64,000 nt of DNA from Ampelocalamus luodianensis. Its lineage: Eukaryota; Streptophyta; Magnoliopsida; Poales; Poaceae. The number at the start of each line of letters is the position of its first letter. Positions within the stretch are counted from its first letter, which is position 1. The notes beneath the pieces were generated by a model, which was given only the letters and a program-made list of their open reading frames with translations, did no database searches and was not told where the DNA came from. Both the position numbers and the translations under genes were made by a program. The stretch spans positions 12,725,840-12,789,839 of the forward strand of contig CM070628.1 of the NCBI GenBank assembly GCA_036346255.1, written 5' to 3'. This document shows positions 35,897-47,884 of this stretch, in pieces.

Positions 35897-38411
35897 TGTC
35901 TGACCCAAAATGCACTGACCTCGTGTATTCTCGTGACTAGTCCAGATCACGCTAGTGCACACAATGTAACATAGGTGAATATCAATCCACACAAGCAAAT
36001 ATAACATAAACGAATAGTTTGAGTAACAACTTAGAGTTTTGACCTTAAGGCCTGGTTACAACTTATTGCCACGCAGGCTAACACTAGAGAAATACCGCAA
36101 TGAACGAAATAAACTCCGCAAACTCCAATCAAAGACACCACAGCAACCGATCGATCGATGACCTAGCGATCAACCTTCTTCCACAAACTCCTCCTCGAAG
36201 CGTGCGAAGACTCCTCCACTTCAGAGGTTTGGACGCAAGTTTTACAACAAGCGTGAGTACACAACCGCACTCGCAAATCATACCACGTAATGCAAAATAT
36301 AGATGCGTGCTTATTCCAAAGGAATGGCTTCGTGGTTATTTTGCGTAAATGCAACATTTGCAATTGAATACTAATAATAGATTGAAAGCATAATTTAAAA
36401 CAAATAAGCAATATTAATTTAATAGCTTGTTTCACAAAGACACACAATAAACCGATTGATTCAAACAACCATATGATTGAGATCACACAGCCCCAATCCC
36501 ACATTTTATGAACACTACCCTCATGTGAAATCCCCGAGCGTTGTCCATGACCGAGGACGCGGCTATTCGAATAGATTAATTAACACTCGCAGAGGTTTGT
36601 ACACTTTACCCACACGATACAACTAGTGTAGCTAGCACTAATCGTAATAAAACAGCTTCAAAGAACTTCGCCTCAACATTGACGTTTTATTCACACACCC
36701 CATATCACAAAGCTTAACCTATCCACCTGAACCCCAATGTTGAAACTCCAGAAACCTACTAAGTTAGGCCTCGCCACCGCACATGCGGTCGCATAACAAA
36801 GCTCTACTCAATGGCGCACAAAGTTAAGTCCTTAATTGACCAAGGCAAGACTTCCAGTTTTTCTAACTAATAATTAGGTAGATCTCGAATTTAGACAAAT
36901 TTAGAAATTTGAATGGGCTCAATCGAGTTAGGATGCAAAAGTTATGGCCTTTTGAAGATTGAAAATACATAAATGTCAAAATCGTGATTTCATGAATTTT
37001 CCGAATTATTTTCCTAAAGGAAAATCAGATTATTGCGCAAGCCGACGCCGGAGGAATTTCGGAAAAAGAAATAATAAAGAAATCTCGACATGTGGGACCA
37101 CATGCCGAGGCTAGGCTCACGGTGGACTAGGTCCACCGAGCCTCGACTCGGGTCCGAGATCGCCGCGCTGGCGCATACGTGGACGCCGACCGGCGCCACT
37201 GGCCGCCACGCTGCACGGGCCGACGCTGCACCGACGTGGATGACGATAAGACGGCGGCGCTCGACCGCACGTCGCAACGGCGATCGGCGCGCGCCCGGCG
37301 AGGTCCGATGGTACCATTGAAGCCCATGTTATTGCGAACACGATGGTGCACTCACGAGCGCAGAGACACCAAGATGGCCGCGGCGAGGGTTGAGCGCGAG
37401 GGCTTCGCTTTGTCGACGGGAGTTCCGGCGAGGTTTTGGCGACGGCAAGGGTCCTCACAGAGCCCCGGCGCCACCGATCTCTGGTGCACTCGGCGACGAC
37501 GCGCGCGCGCTAAGGCTCTAAGGAGATGAGGGTGGCGCCTGGGTTGCGAGGTCCAGGCGGCTCGGGGCTATTTATAGGGTCGGTGCCCGGATAAGGAATC
37601 CCTAAATTGGGGATTTCACTGAAAACGAAACGAGATAGAGTCCGCTTCGGTCCCGATCAAAGCGCATACGCGCTAAAAGATTAGAGATAGAGTTTGGCAA
37701 AGAAATCCGAGGTTTTAGTTAGGAAAGTCCGTTGTCTGACTATTCTTCTAGAAGACGGCAATGGCGAGCGGTTCCGACTAACGCGAGAAGAAGGCGCGAC
37801 GAAGACGACGACTCTGGCCGCCCACCGGCAATGAGTGGGGCTGAGGCGCGCGCGGCGATTTGATCCGAGCGCTCGATCTTGATCCAACGGCCCACACCAA
37901 AGAAACATTCGACCGTCTCGTTACCTCACGCGCATCTAGCCGCCCATGCTTGATCCAACGGCGAGAGTGAACGGGTAAACCGGAGGAGAGAGAGAACAGA
38001 GAGGTCGACAGCGGGTCCACTGCTGCTGGGAGGCGCTGCGCTGGCGAACCGGCCGCATGAGCTTGGTCGGCGGGGACAATGGGCCGGAGGTTTGGATTTG
38101 CCCAAAGGATTAATCGAGATTAATAATAGATTTTCTATTTTAGAAAATACTAGAAATTCAAATAGGCAATAGAAAATAGCAAATGAACTCAGAAAAATTC
38201 TAGAAAAATCTAGAAAATATATCCGAGCACATAGAACCCAAATAAAATAGTTTTTGCTATTGTTCTGTTGGGATTATTCACATTAAATGTTTTTGATTAT
38301 AAAGTCCAATATTAAGCTTTTGAATTAAATTCAAATAAAATCCAAATGGTGAATTTTCTTCCTACTAACTATTTAAAAGATTTTTAAGCTTCTAAAAATT
38401 GGGATGTTACA
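35897..38411 (-). repeat. 3' LTR of Tekay-like copy 2 (2,515 bp, internally deleted)
   Basis: It matches 43431-46602 except for a gap near 36870, where about 600 bases present at 44401-45003 of the other LTR are missing. The joint lies at a TAA shared by both break points. The TATA box (CTATTTATAG on the plus strand) is at 37568-37577. Confidence 0.85.
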
Positions 38412-38430
38412 AACCTCCCCCTTAAAGGAA
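38412..38430 (-). other. Polypurine tract of Tekay-like copy 2
   Basis: The minus strand reads CCTTTAAGGGGGAGGTT directly before the 3' LTR, which fixes the orientation. Confidence 0.75.
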
Positions 38431-38434
38431 TCTC

Positions 38435-40830
38435 GCCCCGAGATTCAAAGCTAGCTAGAGAAAAGATTAGGAACTCGGCCGCCTCTTCTTCACGCTCCCA
38501 CGCCGCTTCTCCTTCGAGTGGTTGCTCCACCGACCTTGCAAAAACGCAGCCTTGCTTTCTCGTGAGGCGCTCATGACATCCAAGATCTTGACCGGTCGCT
38601 CCTTGTAGGTAAGATCCTCTTTCAAAACAATTGATTCCAACGGGCTTGCTCTTCTAGCACACGAAGACACTTCTTCAATCTGCGAGACATGAAAGACATC
38701 ATGTACTCGCTAACGATCGCGTAGCTCCAATTGGTAAGCCACTTCCCACGGTGTTCCAAAATCTTGAACGGCCCACATACCTAGGGCAAGCTTCCTTTGG
38801 CATGAAACCTTTGACACCTTCGAAGGGGTCACCCAAGATAGACAAAATCTTCTCGCTCAAATCGAGATCTCGACGCGTTATCGCGATAACTCTTCTCGCC
38901 TTGATCGGGCTATTTTTAGCCTTTGCTCGATCATAGCAACTCGTTCTTCTCGCCTCTTGATGATATCTCGCCCAACACCGCACGCTCAACTATCTCTCAC
39001 CAATTTAACGGTTCTAGCAGCACGCCATACAAAGCTTCAAATGGCGACATTTGCAGTCGGCTTGGTAATCGTTTTAGACCATCGATTTGGCGGTACACGA
39101 TACGACCATTAATCCGAGTATGTCTTGATCATCCTTGGTGAAATCTTTGAATTTCCTCCGCCATTTTGATCTTGATGTCCGACAACACGGATCCTTTGGT
39201 TGTGCTTCACGAATCCGCTTCTCCAAGGTAGACTGACCTCCAAATTGGCCACAAATCCCTGACACAACTTCTAGCTTTAGCTTCAAATTCTTCATAAAGT
39301 TCGGGAAATTTTCCTTTACTTCCAAAACATTGCAAGAACTCTTACGACTTAGAGCGTCGCAACTACATTGGCTTTTCCGGATGGTAGTGGATTCCAAGAT
39401 TATAACTTAATCAATTCCAACCATCTTCTCTCGCCTCATATTCAGATCCGATTGGGTAAAAATGTACTCGACTTTTATGATCTGTAGACTTCACAATGAC
39501 ACGATGAGGTAATGACGCCAAATCTTTAAGGCGTGCACGGCACTAATTCCGCATCATGAGTAGGGTAATTCTCCTCGTGAGGTCTCAATTGTCTTGACGC
39601 ATAAGTTTACGCCTCTTCCTTCTTGCATCAGACACATCCTAATCCTTGACGCTAAGCATCACAATAGATATCGAAATCCTTGCGAATATCCGCAAAATCA
39701 GATCGGGCCGAGGTCAAGCGCTTCTTTAACTCTCAAAACTTTCTCACAGCCGGAGTCCAAGTGAACTTTTTCTCCTTTTTCAACAATTGCGTAAGAGGCT
39801 TAGCAATCGATGAGAATCCTTCGATAAAACGGCGGTAATAACTCGCCATCCCCAAGAAATCGCGAATTTGGGTTACGATCTTGGGCTGGTCCTGTAACAT
39901 CGCTTTTACTTTTCCCGGTCAATCGCTACTCCATCGGCGGTCATCACATGGCCCAGAAATCCACTTCCTTCTTCCAAAAGTCACACTTATCGAACTTGGC
40001 ATACAACCGATGCTCCTCGAAGTTTCTCCAAAATTAACCTCGTGTGTTCTCGTGTTCCTCCTCCGATTTGGAATAAACCAGATATCGCCAATGAACACCA
40101 CTACAAACTTGTCCGTATTCCATGAAGACTTTGTTCATCATGTTCATGAAGTAAGTCAGCATTTGTCACCCAAATGACATGACCAAGAACTCATAATGTT
40201 CATACCGCGCTGAGAAAGCGGTCTTTGGTATATCCCTAGGGTAGATCTTCAATTGATGGTAGCCCGATCGCAAGTCGATCTTTGAGAACACTCCGGCCCC
40301 CTTCATCTGGTCAAACAGATCATCTATTCTGGGCAATGGGTACTTATTCTTGACAGTGACCTCGTTGAGAGAACGGTAGTCGATACACATCCTCATGCTT
40401 CCGTCTTTCTTCTTGACGAACAAGACTGGTGCTCCCCATGGTGACGAACTTGGTCTTACGAAACCTTCTCGAGAAGTTCTTCAATCGCTTCTTCATTTCT
40501 CGCTAACTCGCCACCGCATTCGATAAGGTCGCTTAGAAATTGGCGCCGCCCTCGCACTAGATCAATGACGAACTCGATGTCACGGTCTCGTGGCATTCCG
40601 TGTAACTCTTCTCGAAACACATCTGGGTATTCTCTGACTATTGGTACATTCTCCAATGCAATGGTCCTCGATTGTTTACTAGCAAGTGTCCTTCACGAAC
40701 CGATGTGGCTAGAAACTCCACTTTTCTTCCATCAAGATTTCAACCGCTACGGCTCTTCGCCACAATCCAAAGATGACTTTGTGCTTGGATAGCCAATCCA
40801 TGCCAAGAATGACATCTAGGTTTGGGTGTC
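38435..40830 (-). pseudogene. pol of Tekay-like copy 2, broken
   Basis: Reverse transcriptase is clear at 40166-40423: MCIDYRSLNEVTVKNKYPLP, GVFSKIDLRSGYHQLKIYPR, YEHYEFLVMSFG. The catalytic motif downstream reads FIGD in place of FIDD, so a key aspartate is lost. RNase H and integrase parts follow toward lower coordinates in mixed frames, and the C-terminus shows EDLTYKERPVKILDVMSASR, the chromodomain-linked end. No continuous frame is left as read. Confidence 0.82.
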
Positions 40831-40979
40831 TAGAACAATTAAGTTGGCTAGAAACTCAACTCCACTATGAGTAACTTAGCTCCTAAACAACCCACTCTAG
40901 AGCTTAGCTCGCTCCGGCGATTGAACTAATAGAGTATGATTAAGTTGTATAGCCTCCAACTTATTCTTAGTTGCAAAAA

Positions 40980-42230
40980 CTTCGATACAAAAGAATGCTA
41001 AGCCCGTAATCAAACAGAATCGATGCGGTATCGAATTAACCAGAACTTACCCAAGACGACGCCTGGTGCTTCCGTGCTCCTTCCGTGGTGACGTGGTTGA
41101 CACGGGCTCGACCACGGATCGCGCCCTCCTCCCGGCTGGTTGGGGCTTGAAAGTTCCTATTGGTGACCCGGTGCGGTGTCTTATTTGGTGTAGCTCCAAG
41201 GTTGAAACGAATCGAGTGATCGCTCCTCTCGTGGACACCGACGGCGAGTGGCTCGTTGACGGCAAGTATAGCACACCCTTGGCTCTTGCGACTTGTTGAT
41301 CGCCGGATTAGCGCTGGTCGGGCCGCGCGAGTGTTCGAGCAACCGGACGAGGTGCCGAGGTTGGTGCGTGTTCGCGGAGTTCTGTGGAGAAACCGGCTGA
41401 ATCGCGGTGGCGCCGCCCTGCTCTCGCTGGAATTGCCGCCTCCCGTTGGATCATCCTGCGCTTGCGATTGTCTTCCAGTTCCTTGCGCTTATCCTCCATG
41501 ACTAAAGCTTTATTGATCGTTCTGGAAGTCGTGGAAGGTATGTGCAAGGAGATTGACTCAAGTCCATGTTGTTCACCCTTGAAAACGATCGCGAGCCTTG
41601 TCTGCGTTGCAACATCTTCGTAGCATAGCGAGCAAGTTGCGTAGAACTTGTTGAGATAGTCGACACCGACAAGCTTCCTTGCTTCAGGCACGTAAATTCA
41701 TCTTTCTTTAGTTCAATAATTCCTTCAGTACGTGGTATTGGCGAATGCCGCAGAGAATTCCTCCCAAGTGATATTCGTGGTGCCTCATGAGCGCGCAGGT
41801 TCTCCCACCATTCTCACGCGATGCCCTCCAACCGTGAGAGGCATAGAGAACTTTTTCATGATCGCCGCATTGAGTGATCAGCAGCTTCCTTTCAATCACC
41901 CGGCCAATCATCGCCTTCCACGGTGAGACATGTCCGTAAAATGTTGGTGGCCGAGTCCTCATGAATTTCGCAAGTTTGATGGTCCATGGTGACCATGAGC
42001 ACCGGGCCCGTGGCCGGTGATTGTTGTTGTTATTGTTCGTTGTGCATGGCTTGCATCCGAGTCATCATGGTATTCATCACCGAAGTCCAGGCCGCCATGA
42101 AAGCTCCAAAGTTTTGCAAGTCAATTGGGGTGCTTGTATGAATCGCCTCGTAGCCGGTTGCTCACCGTCTTTGGTGCTTTGGGTACCCAACCACTTGCAA
42201 TCGTCGCGAAGTTGTAACCATCCGCTAAGC
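40980..42230 (-). pseudogene. gag of Tekay-like copy 2
   Basis: Minus-strand fragments MRTRPPTFYGHVSPWKA, ITQCGDHEKVLYASH and ARKLVGVDYLNKFYA match gag of copy 1. The frame is interrupted by several slips. Confidence 0.75.
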
Positions 42231-42492
42231 CCAAGGGTTAGATAAGGTAGCAAGCATGGGGTGAGTTAAGAACTAAGCGGGGATTGGTTAAACCCAACAA
42301 CAATCGAGAGAACCAAAAGCAACTTTATTACTTAAGAACTTAGTATGGCTTGCAATGATGCCTAAGGGCCTTTGCGGCTCATACTCACACTCAAAGAAAA
42401 TAGCGAACCTAAGCACACAATCTAACGCCTAAAGGGCTTACACAACTAGGCTTAGACCGACGCGCTTAACACACTAAGCCTCAATCGCGAAC

Positions 42493-43219
42493 CTAGGCCT
42501 TAGCGAACTCCGGCCGAGGTAACCTCCACAACCACGGCCGTGCTCACCTCGTCAGAGACCTTGAACTGCGGCCGGCATCTTCGCAAATCGATCCTCGGTG
42601 CCCTGAATCGTGCAACAGAACAAAGCGCCGATGGCGCGACAGCTCCTCTGGTTCGCCCACTTCCTCTCGGATCTTCCTCGATTCTTCATGTTCTTCTAGA
42701 TCTTCTTCCTCTTCTTGGTCCGCTGGTGGTGGGCGCCCAGATCTCTTCCAGATGGCGATCTTTCTTCGCCTTGGTGCAGCTCTTGTAGGCACCGCCTAGA
42801 TCGGCCGCCATCATCTCCATGGATTCCTCTTGGGCGACGACGCACTGGCGAGGTGTACCATCGTGGCATCTTCTTCTCCTCCGTGGATGGATAGTGTGCG
42901 TAGCTCCACGGCGGCCGCCCGGGATGGTAGCGGAAGACGGTTCCTTGCAACTCATGCATGTAGATGTGGTAGATCCGGCATGGCCAGCGCGACGATTCTG
43001 TATTCCTTCACTCAAGTGATCCTCCCGACGGAGATGTTCGTGGCCGGGCTTGCCTTGGTGTTAATCCCGCGATCGCCGTTTACGATCGCACTCGCTTATG
43101 TCCATCCACCATCCAGCTTGTTTCTGCACAACGGACGATCAAAACCTCCAAGTACCGCAGGTTTCCAAAGTTCGCGGCGATCCTCCACAACGCTCACCAT
43201 AGGTCTGCGGCGCAGGCAT
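42493..43219 (-). pseudogene. Extra pre-gag ORF of Tekay-like copy 2
   Basis: Counterpart of 20416-21159. It begins after the same CTGTCTT leader context, keeps TYGERCGG, ELQGTVFRYHPG and GIHGDDG, and ends at a TAG at 42493-42495. Frames are broken in more places than in copy 1. I do not recognise a domain. Confidence 0.5.
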
Positions 43220-43414
43220 CCACAAGACAGATTTAACCGGGTAAGAGCAACTTTAAAACAACGGGAAAGAAAGGATTATAGCAAAAGTTGAGGCGAGAGA
43301 GATATGAGGAGAGTTAAGCATTTGATTAACTTTACAAGTTAATTTTTCCTTTAGAAAATAGTTTGGACACTCTAAAGACGGCCAATCTAACTAAGGTCAA
43401 GACTCTATCAAGAT

Positions 43415-43427
43415 GGCTCGATACCAC
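43415..43427 (-). other. Primer binding site of Tekay-like copy 2 (one base altered)
   Basis: The minus strand reads TGGTATCGAGCC, that is TGGTATCAGAGCC with CAG read as CG. This is the same kind of change seen across the LTR pairs. Confidence 0.75.
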
Positions 43428-43430
43428 CTC

Positions 43431-46400
43431 TGTCGGGACCCAAAATGCACTCGACCCTCTGTATTCTCGCACTAGTCCAGATCACGCTAGTGCACACAAT
43501 GTAACATAGGTGAATATCAATCCACACAAGCTAAATATAACATAAACGAATAGTTTGAGTAACAACTTAGAGTTTTGACCTTGGTCGGGGTTACAACTTA
43601 TTAAGCCACGCAGGCTAACACTAGAGAAATACCGCAATGGAACGAAATAAACTCGCAAACTCCAATCAAGACACCACAGCAACCGATCGATCGATGACCT
43701 AGCGATCAACCTTCTTCCACAAACTCCTCCTCGAAAGCAGCGAAGACTCCTCCACTTCAGAGGTTTGGACGCAAGTTTTACAACAAGCGTGAGTACACAA
43801 CCGCATCGCAAATCATACCACGTAATGCAAAATATAGATGCGTGCTTATTCCAAAGGAATGGCTTCGTGGTTATTTTGCGTAAATGCAACATTTGCAATT
43901 GAATACTAATAATAGATTGAAAGCATAATTTAAAACAAATAAGCAATATTAATTTAACAGCTTGTTTCACAAAGACACACAGCTAAACCGATTGATTCAC
44001 ACGACCATATGATTGAGATCACACACTCCCAATCCCACATTTTATGAACACTACCCCTCATGTGAAATCCCGAGCGTTGTCCATGACCGAGGACGCGCTA
44101 TTCGAATAGATTAATTAACACTCTGCAGAGGTTTGTACACTTTACCCACACGATACAACTAGTGTAGCTAGCACTAATCGTAATAAAACAGTTCGGCAAC
44201 TTCGCCTCAACATTGACGTTCTTATTCACACACCCCATATCACAAAGCTTAACCTATCCACCGAACCCCAATGTTGAAACTCCAGAACCTACTAAGTTAG
44301 GCTGTCACTGCACATGCGGTCAGACAAGAAAGCTCAGCTCAATGGCGCACAAAGTTAAGTCCTTAATTGACCAAGGCAAGACTTCCAGCTTTTCTAACTA
44401 AACCACACAGATAAATCCCAATCACAAAGCCACCAGCTCACACAAGATCCACCACTTGCCTCGGCCTAAATCTTTTACCACCCAGTTGGTTTAGTGCAAC
44501 ACATGCCATCACAAAGTAATAACATACAAACACACAACTTTTACACAAAGTTCCATAGTCACTTAGTCAAATTTAATATTTGCAACTTACATGCGATGTG
44601 AGACTCGTAGCATGGCTAAGCAATTTAGTCTGCCTAACCAACCATGTTGGCAATATGTTAATACCAACTAAATAATAAACCAATCTAGGGCGACAAAAGA
44701 TTAAGGTATACAAGTAGGCAAGGTGAACATAACAGATTGGATCAATAACTAGCCCAAAATCAGTTAAACACATAATTAAATTAAATGTAATAATTCAACA
44801 CAATATAATTTGGGAAACTGGGATTCAATATGATCAAAGGTATGACTTGCCTTGGAATAGGTCTATGTACTGGTCTTGAACTTGGTTGAAGCCTTCTTCG
44901 ACTAAAACCCCAAGTATCGACGTCACGCACAAACGAAGCAAAACAACCAAAACAAATAAATAACAGAGGCAAAACAAACTCCAAAAATTAAATAAAAATA
45001 ATAATTAGGTAGATCTCGAATTTAGACAAATTTAGAAATTTGAATGGGCTCAATCGGAGTTAGGATGCAAAAGTTATGGCCTTTGAAGATTGAAAATACA
45101 TAAAATGTCAAAATCAGATTTCATGAATTTCGAATTATTTTCCTAAAGGAAAATCAGATTATTGCGCAAGTCGACGCCCGGAGGAATTTCGGAAAAAGAA
45201 ATAATAAAGAAATCTCGACATGTGGGACCCACATGCCGTAGGCTAGGCTCACGCGACTAGGTCCACCGAGCCTCGACTCGGTCCGGATCGCCGCGCGGGC
45301 GCATACGTGGACGCCGACCCGGCGCCACCGCCGCCACGCTGCGCACGGGCCGACGCTGCACCGACGTGATGACGACAAGACGGCGGCGCTCGACCAGACG
45401 CAACGGCGATCGGCGCGCCCGGCGAGGTCCGATGGTACCGATTGAAGCCCATGTTATTGCGAACACGATGGTGCACTCACGAGCGCGAGACACCCAAGAT
45501 GGCCGGCGAGGGTTGAGCGCGAGGGCTTCGCTTTGTCGACGGAGTTCCGGCGAGGTTTTGGCGACGGCGAAGGGTCCTTACAGAGCTCGCGCCACCGATC
45601 TCGGTGGTGCACTCGGCGACGACGCGGCGGCACCGACGGCGCAAAAAGGCGAAGAAACGAACGGCGCGAAACCCTAGAACTCCACCGCGGCGCTAAGGCT
45701 CGGAAGGAGATGAGGTGGCGCCTGGGTTGCGAGGTCCGTGCGGCTCGGGGCTATTTATAGGGTCGGGTGCCCGGATAAGGAATCCCTAAATTGGGGATTT
45801 CTCTGAAAACGAAACGAGATAGAGTCCGCTTCGTCCCGACAAAGCGCGATACGCGCAAAAGATTAGAGATAGAGTTTGGCAAAGAAATCCGGAGGTTTTA
45901 GTTAGGAAAGTCCGTTGTCTGACTATTCTTCTAGAAGACGGCAATGGCGAAGCGGCTCGACTTGACGCGAGAAGAAGGCGCGACGAAGACGACGACCTCG
46001 GCGCCCACTGGCAAATGAGTGGGGCGAGAGCGCACGGGCGATTTGATATGAGCGCCGATCTTGATCCAACGGTCCACAAACCAAAGAAACATTCGACCGT
46101 CTCGTTACCTCACGCGCATCTAGCCGCCCATGCTTGATCCAACGGCGAGAGTGAACGGGTAAACCGGAGAGAGAGAGAGAACAGAGGCCGACAGCGGGTC
46201 CACCTGCTCGCTGGGAGGCGCACACACGTGCGAACCGGGCGCACATGAGCTTGGTCGGGCGGGGACAATGGGCCGGAGGTTTGGATTTCGGCCCAAAGGA
46301 TTAACTGAGATTAATAATAGATTTTCTATTTTAGAAAATACTAGAAATTCAAATAGGCAATAGAAAATAGCAAATGAACTCAGAAAAATTCTAGAAAAAT

Positions 46401-46602
46401 CTAGAAAATATATCTGAGCACATAGAACCCAAATAAAATAGTTTTGGCTATTGTTCAAGTTGGGATTATTCACATTAAATGTTTTTGATTATAAAGTCCA
46501 ATATTAAGCTTTTGAATTAAATTCAAATAAAATCCAAATGGTGAATTTTCTTCCTACTAACTATTTAAAATATTTTTAAGCTCTAAAAATTGGGATGTTA
46601 CA
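43431..46602 (-). repeat. 5' LTR of Tekay-like copy 2 (3,172 bp)
   Basis: On the plus strand it starts TGTCGGGACCCAAAATGCAC and ends TTGGGATGTTACA. The TATA box is at 45751-45760 (minus). It is full length, including the segment lost from the other LTR. Confidence 0.87.
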
Positions 46603-47385
46603 ATGGACAAGGAGAAGGAATGGGAGAAAATCCGCAATCTCTTGAACTACTAGGTGTCTCCCCACGAGACTAGTGCTCGCCATCATGCATTTAGTCAGCA
46701 GCCTTACACACACCAAACATTTCCGGAGCTTTTGGATCTAAGGAGGCTACCTAGCAATACTCCTAACGATTCTGGGTCGAGTCGCGGCCCCCCTCCTATG
46801 CCAGCTGAACGCCCTCCGGAAGGGCCCCCTATGGGGGTGGCACCACCCCTTTGCTGATGTAGGGACACCTGCAAGTGTATCAAATCAACTAACGAGTGGA
46901 CCATTGGGCAGCGCTATTGGTGCTGCGCAAACTACGGCGTGGACTACCCCGACCGTAGGTTTGACACAGAGAGCTACAGGAAGGCGGTAATGAAATCGTA
47001 TTTCAGTGCACACTACTATTTTTCTTCCCATTACGCCGTACCCACGTCTCTCTTCCCACCGTAGTCTCCGTCGTGCCTATGCGACTTCAGCCAGTGGATC
47101 GACGACAAGATTCACCCATACGATATGTGGATGCTTCTGACACAGAAGGGCTAGGCCAGGGAGGACTACGAGGACCGTGAAAGACATCTCGCAGAGCTGC
47201 AGGCTGAGAAGGACGAGAAGGACAGGCGGGACAGGCTGTGCGAGGAGCAGGAGCGCAAGCATGCCAGGCGACGGGAGGCCGAGAGGGAGTGGAAGAGGGC
47301 CATCGCGGCAAGAGCTAAGGCGCAAGGCGATGAGTACAACACCGAGCTAGGCCGCAAGGGCAAATGGCCACGTTCCACGCAGTAG
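46603..47385 (+). pseudogene. GRF zinc-finger-like gene of the MULE, plus-strand copy, split at its start codon
   Basis: From ATGGACAAGGAG the reading is MDKEKEWEKIRNLLNY, stop, then VSPHETSARHHAF and a Pro-rich stretch. The zinc-binding region follows: PLC-stop-CRDTCKCIKSTNEWTIGQ, RYWCCANYGVDYPDRRFD, an intron (46987-47064, GT-AG), then SPSCLCDFSQWIDDKIHPYD and a long charged helix (REDYEDRERHLAELQAEKDE onward) to the stop at 47383-47385. CxC, YWCC and CDFSQW fit a GRF zinc finger. The internal TGA is a simple CGA-to-TGA change, as expected from cytosine deamination. The promoter was separated from the gene by the 10.7-kb element. Confidence 0.68.
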
Positions 47386-47880
47386 TTTGACCCTCTTCGT
47401 CCACATGTCCCATGTATTTCTATTTCCCTTCATGTATTTCTATTTCCCTAAAGGTATGCGTGTACCGTCCTTGCTTCGTTAGCATGCGTGCCATGTAACC
47501 CCCCTTGTTGGATCAACTGTCATGTTGTTATCGTTGCGTCATTTCTCCAAAGTTCTCCCCAATGTATGAATTTTCTAGCACATCGCAATACCACTTACCT
47601 TTGTACTGACGACTCAATACTATCTCAATCGTCCTCATAAAATTCTTCAAAAAATTAGCGCACTACAACGATATACAACGATCATAAAATGTTATTGCGA
47701 GGCTGACAAATTTCGTATCCTTGATATTCTACGAAAATAACAAACTGACCAATCAACCTTAACACTACATTTTTCTTTCCTAAAAAAGGACAATATACCA
47801 CAAGATTTGCTAAATGTAATTCATGCGAAATGTGATACGTATTATAACACAATTATTCCAATTGGATCTGGTGAAAAGTA
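47386..47880. other. MULE spacer between GRF gene and right end
   Basis: AT-rich sequence with no gene or repeat that I can identify. It probably holds the 3' untranslated region of the GRF gene and internal MULE sequence. Confidence 0.5.
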
Positions 47881-47884
47881 CAGT

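Larger units (their letters stand above)
35897..46602 (-). mobile_element. Tekay-like Ty3/gypsy chromovirus, copy 2 (10.7 kb, reverse orientation)
   Basis: Same family as 16952-29052 but on the minus strand, with ATGGA duplications. It has LTRs (35897-38411 and 43431-46602), an initiator-Met primer site, an extra ORF, gag and pol. The 3' LTR has lost about 600 bases. Pol is interrupted as read. Its insertion destroyed the GRF gene of the MULE. Confidence 0.87.
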
